From positions 1-64,000 of the forward strand of contig NZ_JAAXMM010000002.1 in NCBI RefSeq assembly GCF_012276985.1: DNA of 64,000 nt. Direction: 5' to 3'. The stretch comes from Agrobacterium sp. a22-2. GTDB taxonomy: Bacteria; Pseudomonadota; Alphaproteobacteria; Rhizobiales; Rhizobiaceae. This document shows positions 35,404-42,263 of this stretch, piece after piece. Under the pieces are notes generated by a model. The model was not told the origin of the DNA. It was given only the letters and a program-made list of their open reading frames with translations, and ran no database searches. The position numbers and the translations under genes were made by a program. Within the stretch, counting starts at the first letter, position 1, and the number at the start of each line of letters is the position of its first letter.

Positions 35404-36095
35404 ATCGGGACGGGACTGCTCGTCCAGCCGCTGATCCACAGATCCCGCAGACGGTTTCCCTCGCCGCGGAAGAAGGCGTCGTCCGGCTGGCAGTCCTCCA
35501 CCCGGTCGGCGCGAAAGTTGCGGATCGCCTGGCGCAGCTCGCACCAGGCGACGATTACCGCCGTCGCCGAATAGTAGATCAGCGCCAGCGGCCGGATCAG
35601 CCGCTCCGTGGCATTGCCCCACTCGTCGCGATAGTCGAGCAGCAGCTTCTGCTCGTCGCGGATGGCATGGCGCACCATGCCGAGGTCGATGCCTTCCGGT
35701 GCCGGCGCGATGCTGCCCCAGGCCTGTAGCGCATTGCTTTCCAGAACCTGTCGTAGCGGCTCGGGCACGGCGGCGGCGATCTTGGCATTGACGCCTTTGG
35801 CGGCCTGCTTCAGCGCCTTGTCGCCGGTGCGCTCCAGCAGCGCCAAGCCCAGCACGATTGCCTCCGTCTCCTCGACCGAAAACATCAGCGGCGGCAGGTC
35901 GAAGCCTGGCCGCAGGATATAGCCGAGCCCGCGCTCGCCCTCGATCGGCACGCGCATCGCCTGCAACGCCACGATGTCGCGATAGATCGACCGCGGTGTC
36001 ACTTCCAGCTGTTCGGCAATGGCCTGGGCGGTCACCGCCTGACGGGCACGTTTCAGGATCTGGATGATCTCGAACAGTCGCGATGCCTTGCGCAA
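35400..36095 (-). CDS. YafY-type HTH/WYL-domain transcriptional regulator
   Basis: About 231 residues. The N-terminal HTH_11 winged helix begins RKASRLFEIIQILKRAR, and a WYL domain follows (about 120-195) with YRDEWGNATERLIRPLALIYY and WCELRQAIRNFR. I prefer a TTG start at 36095, which has GGAGA five bases upstream and gives the usual family N-terminus; the ATG at 36158 would add 21 residues and run through a dyad operator. WYL proteins sense small ligands or nucleic acids. It is divergent from the LysE exporter. Confidence 0.85.
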   Translation of the reverse strand: MRKASRLFEIIQILKRARQAVTAQAIAEQLEVTPRSIYRDIVALQAMRVPIEGERGLGYILRPGFDLPPLMFSVEETEAIVLGLALLERTGDKALKQAAKGVNAKIAAAVPEPLRQVLESNALQAWGSIAPAPEGIDLGMVRHAIRDEQKLLLDYRDEWGNATERLIRPLALIYYSATAVIVAWCELRQAIRNFRADRVEDCQPDDAFFRGEGNRLRDLWISGWTSSPVPI

Positions 36096-36112
36096 TGCTG
36101 TCTCCTTGAACG

Positions 36113-36136
36113 CTCCTGACACAACGCTGTCAGGAG
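36113..36136. promoter_or_regulatory. Dyad operator between WYL regulator and lysE
   Basis: CTCCTGACA (36113-36121) and TGTCAGGAG (36128-36136) are perfect 9-bp inverted arms around a 6-base centre. They lie between the divergent regulator and exporter genes, so one site could control both. Confidence 0.6.
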
Positions 36137-36217
36137 GAGAATTGTATGGACGTCTCAACTCTCTGAAACTTCATGAAGAAGTTTCAGCGCCGTCCTCATT
36201 CGTTCAAGGATACTGAC

Positions 36218-36847
36218 ATGACTTACGCGGAAAATCTCTGGATTTTTCTTCTCCTTCTGACCGGCATCATCCTGGTGCCCGGCATGGACATGATCTATGT
36301 GCTGGCCAGTTCGCTGTCGGGTGGACGGCGGTCCGGCCTTGCCGCCACCGGCGGCATGATGCTTGGCGGCGCAATCCACACCCTGTTCGGGACGCTCGGT
36401 GCGGGACTGCTGGTGGCGCTGGCGCCAAACTTGTTCGGGCCGCTTTTGGTCATTGGTGCCGGTTACATGGTCTGGGTCGGGTTGCAACTGGTCCGAAGCT
36501 CGATCACCGTCGCGACGGTGGACGCTGGCCATCTCCACCGTCTGTGGGTCACCTTTCGCCAGGCGGTCACGACCTGCCTGCTGAACCCCAAGGCCTATCT
36601 TTTCGTCATCGCCGTCTATCCGCAATTTCTGAAAAGCCACTATGGCCCGCTCTGGCTGCAGGGCGTCGTGATGGGGCTGATGACCATGCTGGTGCAGGGC
36701 CTGGTTTACGGTGGCGTGGCGCTGGCGGGCCATGGAGCGCGGCGTGCGCTGGTGTCGCATCCAAGTGTCACCAAGGCGATCGGCCGCGGCGCCGGTCTTT
36801 TGCTGATCGCCGCGGCTGTCCTGACATTAGTTCACGAATGGGCGTGA
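36218..36847 (+). CDS. LysE-family amino acid/metabolite exporter
   Basis: A 209-residue inner-membrane protein with about six helices. The N-terminal WIFLLLLTGIILVPGMDMIY and the VTTCLLNPKAYLFVIAVYPQ block are LysE/RhtB signatures. These proteins export amino acids such as lysine, homoserine or threonine. The ATG at 36218 with AAGGA is preferred to 36173, which would extend through the promoter. The divergent WYL regulator is its likely controller. Confidence 0.9.
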   Translation: MTYAENLWIFLLLLTGIILVPGMDMIYVLASSLSGGRRSGLAATGGMMLGGAIHTLFGTLGAGLLVALAPNLFGPLLVIGAGYMVWVGLQLVRSSITVATVDAGHLHRLWVTFRQAVTTCLLNPKAYLFVIAVYPQFLKSHYGPLWLQGVVMGLMTMLVQGLVYGGVALAGHGARRALVSHPSVTKAIGRGAGLLLIAAAVLTLVHEWA

Positions 36848-37049
36848 GGGTGAGACACATGCCGTCGCCGTCTGGCACCCAAAAGATGCATCTCGGGCAG
36901 TTTTCTTGTTGAACATCAAATCCTTGCCGTTTGGCCCGGACTTCACCGCATTGTGACTTCATTCCTGACATCGAAGTCTGCAAACATCAGCTGGCTTGCC
37001 CATTGCAATCGCCGGTCCGCCCGGCTTTCTCTACAAGGAGCGTTCTTCG

Positions 37050-37493
37050 ATGAAGCTGAAACTCGCCCTGGCTGCGGCCGCAACTCTCTGTCTTGGCATC
37101 GCCGCGGCTTCTGCTGCCGGCGAGCCGCAGGTCGTCCGTCAGGAAATGATGAAGAAGGTCGGCGGCGCCATGGGTGCCATCGGCGCCATCGCCAAGGGCG
37201 AAAAACCGTTCGATGCCGAAGTGATCAAAGCGTCGCTCTCCACCATGGCCGAGGTCGGCAAGACGTTCCCTGATCAATTCCCGGCGGGTTCGGAAGTGGG
37301 CCTGGATACCGAAGCCAGCCCGAAGATCTGGGAAGACATGGAAGGCTTCAAGGCCAAGTCCGCCGCCCTGGTCACGGCCGCCGAAGCGCAGCTGGCCGCC
37401 ATGCCGGCCGACCAGGCTGGCGTTGGCGCGGTGATGAAGGCCGTCGGCGGCACCTGCGGCGATTGCCACCAGACCTTCCGCCTGAAGAAGTAA
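37050..37493 (+). CDS. Cytochrome c-556/c-prime family protein
   Basis: A 147-residue periplasmic monohaem cytochrome. Residues 1-22 are a signal peptide ending ASA-A; the mature part is a four-helix bundle, with the haem motif CGDCH next to the C-terminus in GGTCGDCHQTFRLKK. This is the cytochrome c'/c-556 family, which carries electrons or binds NO. It has AAGGAG upstream of the ATG at 37050. A second cytochrome gene follows 99 bases downstream. Confidence 0.93.
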   Translation: MKLKLALAAAATLCLGIAAASAAGEPQVVRQEMMKKVGGAMGAIGAIAKGEKPFDAEVIKASLSTMAEVGKTFPDQFPAGSEVGLDTEASPKIWEDMEGFKAKSAALVTAAEAQLAAMPADQAGVGAVMKAVGGTCGDCHQTFRLKK

Positions 37494-37592
37494 GCCTTAT
37501 CGGTCCTGCCGTGGCCATTCGCCGTTGTCTTTGTGCGCGGATGGCCATGGCATTTTGGTTTTCTGACGTCATCTATGTTTGCGGAGGATGCC

Positions 37593-38510
37593 ATGGCATC
37601 GAAATGGCTCAAGGGTCTCGGCGCTCTGGTGGCGCTCGGCGTGGTTGGCGCTGGCGGTTTTCTGCTGGTGACGGCACCTGACCCGCAGAGCGACAGCGTC
37701 TGGGCGGATCTCGGTGAGCCCGATCTTGCCAATGGCCGCACGGTATTCTTCGCCGGCGGCTGCACCAGCTGTCATGCCGCTGCCGGATCGCAAGGCGATG
37801 CCCGTCTGGTGCTGTCGGGTGGCGCACCGCTCAAAAGCCCGTTCGGCACCTTTCATGCGCCCAATATTTCCAGCGACGCGACAGCCGGCATCGGCGGCTG
37901 GACGCTTGCCGAATTCGGCAATGCCATGACGCGCGGCGTCGGGCGGCAGGGCGAACATCTCTATCCGTCCTTTCCCTATGGCTCCTATGCCCGGATGAGC
38001 CCGAAGGATATCAACGACCTCTACGGTTTCATGAAGACACTGCCGGCGAGTTCCGCTGTGGCACCGCCGCATGAATTGCCGTTCCCCTTCAACATTCGCC
38101 TGGTGCTGGGCGGCTGGAAACTGCTCTATTTCACCGATACGCCGCGGGTCGAGATCGCCAACGCCAATGACGTGGCGAGGCGTGGCCAATATCTGGTCGA
38201 AGGCCCCGGCCATTGCGGCGAGTGCCACAGTCCGCGCGATGCGCTGGGCGGGTTCAAGTCGGGCCAATGGCTGGCAGGAGGACCTAATCCTGAGGGCGAA
38301 GGCACGATCCCCAATATCACGCCCGGCTCGAAGAGCATCGGCAATTGGAGCGAGGGCGAAATTGCCAGCTATCTCGAAACGGGCTTCACGCCCGATTTCG
38401 ACAGCGTCGGCGGTTCGATGGTCGAGGTGCAGAAGAACATGGCGGAATTGCCCGCTGCCGACCGCGAGGCGATTGCTGCCTATCTGAAGGCGATCCCGGC
38501 GGTGCCATGA
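37593..38510 (+). CDS. Dihaem c-type cytochrome
   Basis: A 305-residue protein with an N-terminal membrane anchor or signal segment (about residues 5-27) and two CxxCH haem sites (CTSCH near 52-56 and CGECH near 210-214). It resembles the cytochrome subunits of membrane alcohol/aldehyde or gluconate dehydrogenases, which hold up to three haems; here there are two, and no dehydrogenase is adjacent. The ATG at 37593 has GGAGGA. With the preceding c-556 it probably passes electrons to a terminal oxidase. Confidence 0.9.
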   Translation: MASKWLKGLGALVALGVVGAGGFLLVTAPDPQSDSVWADLGEPDLANGRTVFFAGGCTSCHAAAGSQGDARLVLSGGAPLKSPFGTFHAPNISSDATAGIGGWTLAEFGNAMTRGVGRQGEHLYPSFPYGSYARMSPKDINDLYGFMKTLPASSAVAPPHELPFPFNIRLVLGGWKLLYFTDTPRVEIANANDVARRGQYLVEGPGHCGECHSPRDALGGFKSGQWLAGGPNPEGEGTIPNITPGSKSIGNWSEGEIASYLETGFTPDFDSVGGSMVEVQKNMAELPAADREAIAAYLKAIPAVP

Positions 38511-38600
38511 TGGTGCCGATGCCGGCAAATCCGTCCAGCGTCGCGTAAGCCTTTGCGTTCAGAGTGCCGGCCCGGGGAAGACGGAGGAGATGGATGCTGC

Positions 38601-38825
38601 ATGAGCAATGAACGCAGGCGAATGGAAAGCGCGCTTCGCACGCTTCTCGACAGTTATCCCGATCCGGCCCTGCACCGCTGGGTCAGCCAGACGGTCGATG
38701 CCTTTGCAGCGCGCCTGAGCGGCATTGCCGACCCACGCGAGCGCGACCACGCCTTTCAGGCGGCGCTGATCCTGATCAAAACCACCCTGCAGCAATGGTC
38801 GAAGAACCCGCCGGTCTTTCATTGA
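38601..38825 (+). CDS. Small protein of unknown function
   Basis: A 74-residue predicted soluble helical protein with GGAGGA about 11 bases before the ATG. It contains ESALRTLLDSYPDPALHRWV and a second helical half, and no cysteines. It follows the dihaem cytochrome by 90 bases on the same strand. I do not recognise a family; coding is supported by composition and a ribosome site. Confidence 0.6.
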   Translation: MSNERRRMESALRTLLDSYPDPALHRWVSQTVDAFAARLSGIADPRERDHAFQAALILIKTTLQQWSKNPPVFH

Positions 38826-38859
38826 TCGCCGCATAAGCCTGGTGCATTGCTGCTCAGGC

Positions 38860-39450
38860 CTATCCGTGCTCGCGGGCAAAGGCGGTGATTTCGTCCTGCG
38901 CCTCGGGCGTCCAGAGATCAAGGGCTTTGAGGATTTCCGCCGTGAAGCTGACAGGCGCCGTACCGGGCGCCGTTATCACGCGGCCATCGGACATGGCCTG
39001 CGGCTGGTCGCGATAATGGGCGGCGCCCTGATAGTGCGGATAGACCTGATGCGAGGCCAGTCGGTTGCCGGTATGGGCCACGTCATCCAGCACGCCGGTT
39101 GCCGCCAGGGCGCTTGCTGCCGCGCAGATGCCGGCCACTACTTTGCCCTTACCCTTGAAGGACCGGGCGAGCGGGCCGAAATCCGGTGCCGCCCCTTTTT
39201 CCCAGGACAGCCCGCCGGGGATTACCAGCGCATCGAAAGCTGCTGCGTCCAGAGCACTATAGCCGATGTCAGGCGTCGCCTTCAGGCCGCCCATCGAGAT
39301 GACAGGCCCGCCGTCCGGCGAGGCGGTGATCACCTCCACGCCGAGATAGGAGCGCGCCACCGCCATCAGCAGGGCGCATTCCCAATCGGCAAAATCGGGG
39401 GTCAGGGCAATGGCTATGCGAGTCACGGGCAGAGTCGTCGTGCTGGTCAT
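38860..39450 (-). CDS. DJ-1/PfpI-family protein
   Basis: A 196-residue class I glutamine amidotransferase-like protein. The nucleophile elbow is VVAGICAAASAL with Cys109; VIPGGLSWEKG supplies the preceding loop. Relatives act as proteases, glyoxalases/deglycases or chaperones. The residue after the cysteine is Ala, not His as in Hsp31/PfpI, so the catalytic triad may differ. The gene starts 21 bases after the GNAT gene and is its operon partner, downstream of the predicted attenuator. Confidence 0.88.
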   Translation of the reverse strand: MTSTTTLPVTRIAIALTPDFADWECALLMAVARSYLGVEVITASPDGGPVISMGGLKATPDIGYSALDAAAFDALVIPGGLSWEKGAAPDFGPLARSFKGKGKVVAGICAAASALAATGVLDDVAHTGNRLASHQVYPHYQGAAHYRDQPQAMSDGRVITAPGTAPVSFTAEILKALDLWTPEAQDEITAFAREHG

Positions 39451-39471
39451 GGCAAACCTCGTTTCAAACGT

Positions 39472-39960
39472 TCAGGAGAGGGCCTGCATATAGCGCATGC
39501 CGGTGACCGGCCGCGGGATGAAGTCCATGTTCTCGTAGAAGCGATGGGCGGCGAAATTGCCGGTTGCCGCGCTGACCGACAGATAGTCGCAGCCGGCCGC
39601 GCGGGCGATCTCCCGGGCGCGGGTCACCAGATGATGGCCGATGCCATTGCCGCGCTGGCCGTCGCGGACATAGAGATGGTGCAGGTCCATGCCGCGCTTG
39701 CCTTCCTGCGCCTTGTAGAGCGGCACGAGAATGGCGTAGCCGATCAGCCCGTCGTCGCCTTCGGCCACCAGGGCGGTAATCCAGGGCAGGGGGCCGAACA
39801 GGTCGCGCTGCAGTTTCTCAGGGGTGATTTCGGCGGCGTCGCCGTGATGGGCAGCAAGAGCCGCGATCATCTGGTTCAAATCCGGCAGGTCATGCGGCTT
39901 GGCGCTGCGAATGACGACCACCGGCGGGCGCGGCAGCGTGATATCGGTATCTTCGGTCAT
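39472..39960 (-). CDS. GNAT-family N-acetyltransferase (SSAT-like), attenuator-controlled
   Basis: A 162-residue acetyl-CoA-dependent acetyltransferase. The acetyl-CoA loop QRGNGIG is in motif A; LHHLYVRDGQRGNGIGHHLV and FYENMDFIP mark the conserved core. The NQMIAALAAHHGD block resembles spermidine/spermine N1-acetyltransferases, but polyamine, amino acid or antibiotic substrates are all possible. AAGGGAAG precedes the ATG. Upstream lies an apparent leader peptide with antiterminator and terminator hairpins, so expression is probably set by translation of the leader. The DJ-1 gene follows 21 bases downstream. Confidence 0.88.
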   Translation of the reverse strand: MTEDTDITLPRPPVVVIRSAKPHDLPDLNQMIAALAAHHGDAAEITPEKLQRDLFGPLPWITALVAEGDDGLIGYAILVPLYKAQEGKRGMDLHHLYVRDGQRGNGIGHHLVTRAREIARAAGCDYLSVSAATGNFAAHRFYENMDFIPRPVTGMRYMQALS

Positions 39961-40007
39961 GACGAACTTCCCTTAAGTTCTCTGTGCGCCGTCAGGGGAA
40001 GCTGGTT

Positions 40008-40036
40008 GAAACAACAAGGCCGCCTGACGGCGGCCT
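40008..40036 (-). terminator. Intrinsic terminator (attenuator) before the GNAT gene
   Basis: On the minus strand AGGCCGCC (40036-40029) pairs with GGCGGCCU (40024-40017) around the loop GUCA and is followed by the U-rich UUGUUGUUU. It ends a short leader RNA about 48 bases before the GNAT start unless the competing antiterminator forms. Confidence 0.75.
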
Positions 40037-40063
40037 GTTGACATTGTCATCTGTCGAGCCGCC
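40029..40063 (-). promoter_or_regulatory. Antiterminator alternative to the GNAT attenuator
   Basis: GGCGGCU (40063-40057 on the minus strand), just after the leader stop codon, can pair with GGCCGCC (40035-40029), the left arm of the terminator, giving six G-C pairs. GACA and UGUC pair inside the loop. The two structures cannot coexist. A third possible hairpin, GCCUACCUC with GAGGGCGGC, spans the leader stop codon and would compete for the antiterminator strand. Confidence 0.6.
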
Positions 40064-40065
40064 CT

Positions 40066-40119
40066 CTAGAGGTAGGCCCAAAAATACGTGCAGGAGATGA
40101 TGGTGCGCGTGTCGATCAT
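40066..40119 (-). CDS. Leader peptide, 17 residues, of the GNAT/DJ-1 operon
   Basis: The frame reads MIDTRTIISCTYFWAYL then TAG. Four of 17 residues are aromatic (Tyr12, Phe13, Trp14, Tyr16), just before the stop. The ATG lies 8 bases after a promoter -10 element, so the mRNA is probably leaderless, as for the rhizobial trp leader. Ribosome position on the last codons would decide which downstream hairpin forms. Too short for gene finders; support comes from the promoter, the frame and the paired hairpins, not from homology. Confidence 0.6.
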   Translation of the reverse strand: MIDTRTIISCTYFWAYL

Positions 40120-40126
40120 GGGCGCT

Positions 40127-40155
40127 TAGATGCGCCGGATTCAATCGATTGTCAA
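40127..40155 (-). promoter_or_regulatory. Promoter of the leader/GNAT/DJ-1 operon
   Basis: Minus-strand TTGACA (40155-40150), a 17-base spacer and CATCTA (40132-40127). The predicted start of transcription falls about 40121-40119, at or beside the leader ATG. The divergent parD promoter must lie within the same ~100 bases. Confidence 0.6.
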
Positions 40156-40226
40156 GAGCAGCCGGGTGCTGTTCCCAGAACCGGTTCGCTGATACAATTA
40201 CGTCGTCGTGCAACAGGAAATGTCCA

Positions 40227-40502
40227 ATGTCTGTCCGGTTGGTTTTGAGCGAGAGTGATGAGAAACGCATTGAGAGACAACTTTCGACGGGTCTCTATGC
40301 GGATGCGTCCGATGTCGTGAGAGCAGGCCTTGAGATGCTGGAGGATCTTCACGATAGCCATGATCGCTGGCTCGTCGAAGATGTCTCTCGCCGAATGCTG
40401 AGTGCCGAACAGGAACCATCGATTCTCCGGCCCGCCGACGAGGTCTTTTCGGCTCTTGAGTTGCGCCACCAAACAAAGCTCGCCGGACAACGGGATAAAT
40501 GA
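40227..40502 (+). CDS. parD: ParD-family antitoxin
   Basis: A 91-residue ribbon-helix-helix antitoxin (SVRLVLSESDEKRIERQLST, then YADASDVVRAGLEMLED), the CopG/ParD type that represses its operon and inhibits ParE. AGGAAA precedes the ATG at 40227; the frame extends upstream to 40149 without support. The antitoxin is intact, but its partner downstream is broken. Confidence 0.88.
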   Translation: MSVRLVLSESDEKRIERQLSTGLYADASDVVRAGLEMLEDLHDSHDRWLVEDVSRRMLSAEQEPSILRPADEVFSALELRHQTKLAGQRDK

Positions 40503-40827
40503 CCCATTCGCTCGTTATCCATCCGGAGGCGGAAAGCGAACTGAATTCGATATATGACTACATTTCCGAACGCATTGGCCCTGAGTCTGCCTGAGCCTAT
40601 ATCCGGGGTGTGAGGGACTATCTCTATCGACTGAGCGAATTTCCGGAACGGGGCTCGATCAGAGATGCCAATGTCAACGGTTACGCCTGATCGGCTATCG
40701 CAAGCGCTTGAGCATTGCCTTTGTCGTTCGCGAAAATAACTTGATTATCCTGGGATTCCTTTATGCGGGGCGCAATATCGATCCGTCGGTATTGAGGGAG
40801 AGGAATCTTGGGTTTGATGGTCCCTGA
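40499..40827 (+). pseudogene. parE: parE toxin pseudogene
   Basis: The frame starts four bases inside parD (ATGA) and reads THSLVIHPEAESELNSIYDY, a normal ParE/RelE-fold opening, but meets TGA at 40592 (codon 32; a CGA-to-TGA change would restore Arg). Reading on gives YIRGVRDYLYRLSEFPERGS, then a one-base loss near 40679-40681 shifts the frame, after which IGYRKRLSIAFVV and FLYAGRNIDPSVL complete a typical ParE to the stop at 40825. Two separate lesions indicate true decay, not a single sequencing error. Confidence 0.85.
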
Positions 40828-40883
40828 GTCTCACGCTGGCGCGTAGCCGAGAGCTCTTTGTGTGTTCCCAAACTCGATAGTCA

Positions 40884-41297
40884 TTAATGCTCATGCCCAC
40901 ACAGCCCGTGGTCCGATAGCGCCCGGATGACATAACAGTCCTCGATCGAATGGCCATCGCAATGGGAGACGATGCGTTCCAGTTCGGTCTCCAGCCGACG
41001 CAGCTTTTCGATCTTTTCGCGCACATCGTCCAAATGCGCCTTGGCGATGCGGTCCGCCTCGCCGCAGGGGCGCTCCGGATGCTGGCTAAGCGCGATCAGA
41101 TCGCGGATGGCCTCGATGGTCAGGCCAAGATCACGGGCATGGCGGATAAAGGTCAGCCGGTCGAGTTCATGGCGCCCGTAGCGGCGCTGGTTGCCCTCGG
41201 AGCGGTCCGGCGCCTGCAGCAGTCCCATCTGCTCGTAATAGCGGATGGTCGGCACCTTGACGCCCGTGCGTTTCGAAATCTCGCCGATCCCGTACAT
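40884..41297 (-). CDS. MerR-family metal-responsive regulator
   Basis: A 137-residue MerR protein with the N-terminal YGIGEISKRTGVKVPTIRYY DNA-binding helix, a long dimerisation helix, and cysteines at RPCGEAD, SHCDGH, EDCYVI and a His/Cys-rich tail ending LCGHEH. This pattern is that of the CadR/PbrR-like subgroup responding to divalent metals. It is divergent from a cation exporter, and a 19-bp-spacer promoter with a dyad lies between them. Confidence 0.9.
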   Translation of the reverse strand: MYGIGEISKRTGVKVPTIRYYEQMGLLQAPDRSEGNQRRYGRHELDRLTFIRHARDLGLTIEAIRDLIALSQHPERPCGEADRIAKAHLDDVREKIEKLRRLETELERIVSHCDGHSIEDCYVIRALSDHGLCGHEH

Positions 41298-41313
41298 TTC
41301 TTCAGAATTCCTC

Positions 41314-41344
41314 TTGAACCTCTAGTGACTAGAGAGATTATGAA
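41314..41344 (+). promoter_or_regulatory. MerR-type promoter of the cation exporter
   Basis: TTGAAC (41314-41319) and TATGAA (41339-41344) are separated by 19 bases, the over-long spacing that MerR activators correct by twisting DNA. The spacer begins with the perfect dyad CTCTAGT-G-ACTAGAG (41320-41334). The exporter ATG is at 41382. Confidence 0.75.
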
Positions 41345-41381
41345 AGGATCCAGACGGAATCAAGACCGAGAGGATAGTTTC

Positions 41382-42098
41382 ATGAGCGCCAGTTGCGGCC
41401 ACAGCCATGGCCCCTTCGACGGAATGTCGGATACCTACAAGAGACGGCTCTGGGCCGTCATCTTCATCAATGCGGCGATGTTTGCCGTGGAAATGACGGC
41501 GGGCCAGATGGCGCGTTCGCAAGCGCTTCAGGCCGATGCGCTCGACTTTTTCGCCGACGCGGTCACCTATGGTATCTCGCTTGCCGTGATCGGCGCATCC
41601 CTGAAGGTGCGCAGCCTCGCGGCAGCGGCCAAGGGCGGCAGCCTCTTCCTGATGGGGCTCTGGGTGTTCGGCTCGACGATTTACCGGGTGTTCTACATGG
41701 GCCTGCCGGAAGCGCCCGTCATGGGGGCGATCGGCCTTCTGGCGCTGGTCGCTAATCTGCTCAGCGTCGTCCTGCTGATGAACTACAAGGACGGCGATGC
41801 CAATGTACGGTCCGTCTGGCTATGCTCGCGCAATGACGCGATCGGCAATGTGATCGTGATGATTGCCGCCGTTGCGGTCTGGGGCACGGCGACTGCCTGG
41901 CCGGATCTGATCGTTGCCGGCATCATGGCAGGCCTGTTCCTGTCCTCGTCCTTCCAGATTTTGCGCCAGTCGCTGGCGGAATGGCGTGCGGGTGGATCGG
42001 CCGCCACGACGGGGCAAGCAAAGGCCGGCCATGACCACGCAGAGGGCTCTTGCAATCACAACCATCGGCCTCATTCTCATCCGGAACACACTCATTAA
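41382..42098 (+). CDS. Cation efflux protein (CDF-like, short form)
   Basis: A 238-residue membrane transporter with about six helices, His/Cys-rich at both ends (SCGHSHG at the start, and NHNHRPHSHPEHTH at the end). Transmembrane acidic pairs, the AD..D..AD pattern in QADALDFFADAVTYG and RNDAIGN near helix 5, replace the H/D metal sites of classical CDF proteins. The usual cytoplasmic C-terminal domain is missing. It should export a divalent metal such as cobalt, zinc or cadmium. The ATG at 41382 fits; the frame runs back through the MerR gene without meaning. Confidence 0.88.
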   Translation: MSASCGHSHGPFDGMSDTYKRRLWAVIFINAAMFAVEMTAGQMARSQALQADALDFFADAVTYGISLAVIGASLKVRSLAAAAKGGSLFLMGLWVFGSTIYRVFYMGLPEAPVMGAIGLLALVANLLSVVLLMNYKDGDANVRSVWLCSRNDAIGNVIVMIAAVAVWGTATAWPDLIVAGIMAGLFLSSSFQILRQSLAEWRAGGSAATTGQAKAGHDHAEGSCNHNHRPHSHPEHTH

Positions 42099-42102
42099 TC
42101 GG

Positions 42103-42137
42103 GCCGTTGCGACCAAAAATGTACTTTTGTCAACGGC
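42103..42137. terminator. Two-tier hairpin after the cation exporter
   Basis: GCCGTTG (42103-42109) pairs with CAACGGC (42131-42137), and inside it CAAAA (42114-42118) pairs with TTTTG (42125-42129). It lies just after the exporter stop and before the TetR promoter region; probably the end of the exporter message. Confidence 0.45.
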
Positions 42138-42263
42138 TCGCTTCATCTTTTGCTAGGTTTATATGGGTTTTGATGGTAACTTTTCCGTGGGGATACAAAA
42201 ATGAAACAAGACTGAAGGTGGGTGTATCGGCCTTCTTGGCCGGGCGCCTCTTGGAGCTGGGGA

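Noticed and set aside
39992..40270. 92-codon minus-strand frame upstream of the GNAT gene
   Set aside because: It runs through the terminator and promoter, contains no domain, and is in a different frame from the 17-codon leader peptide.
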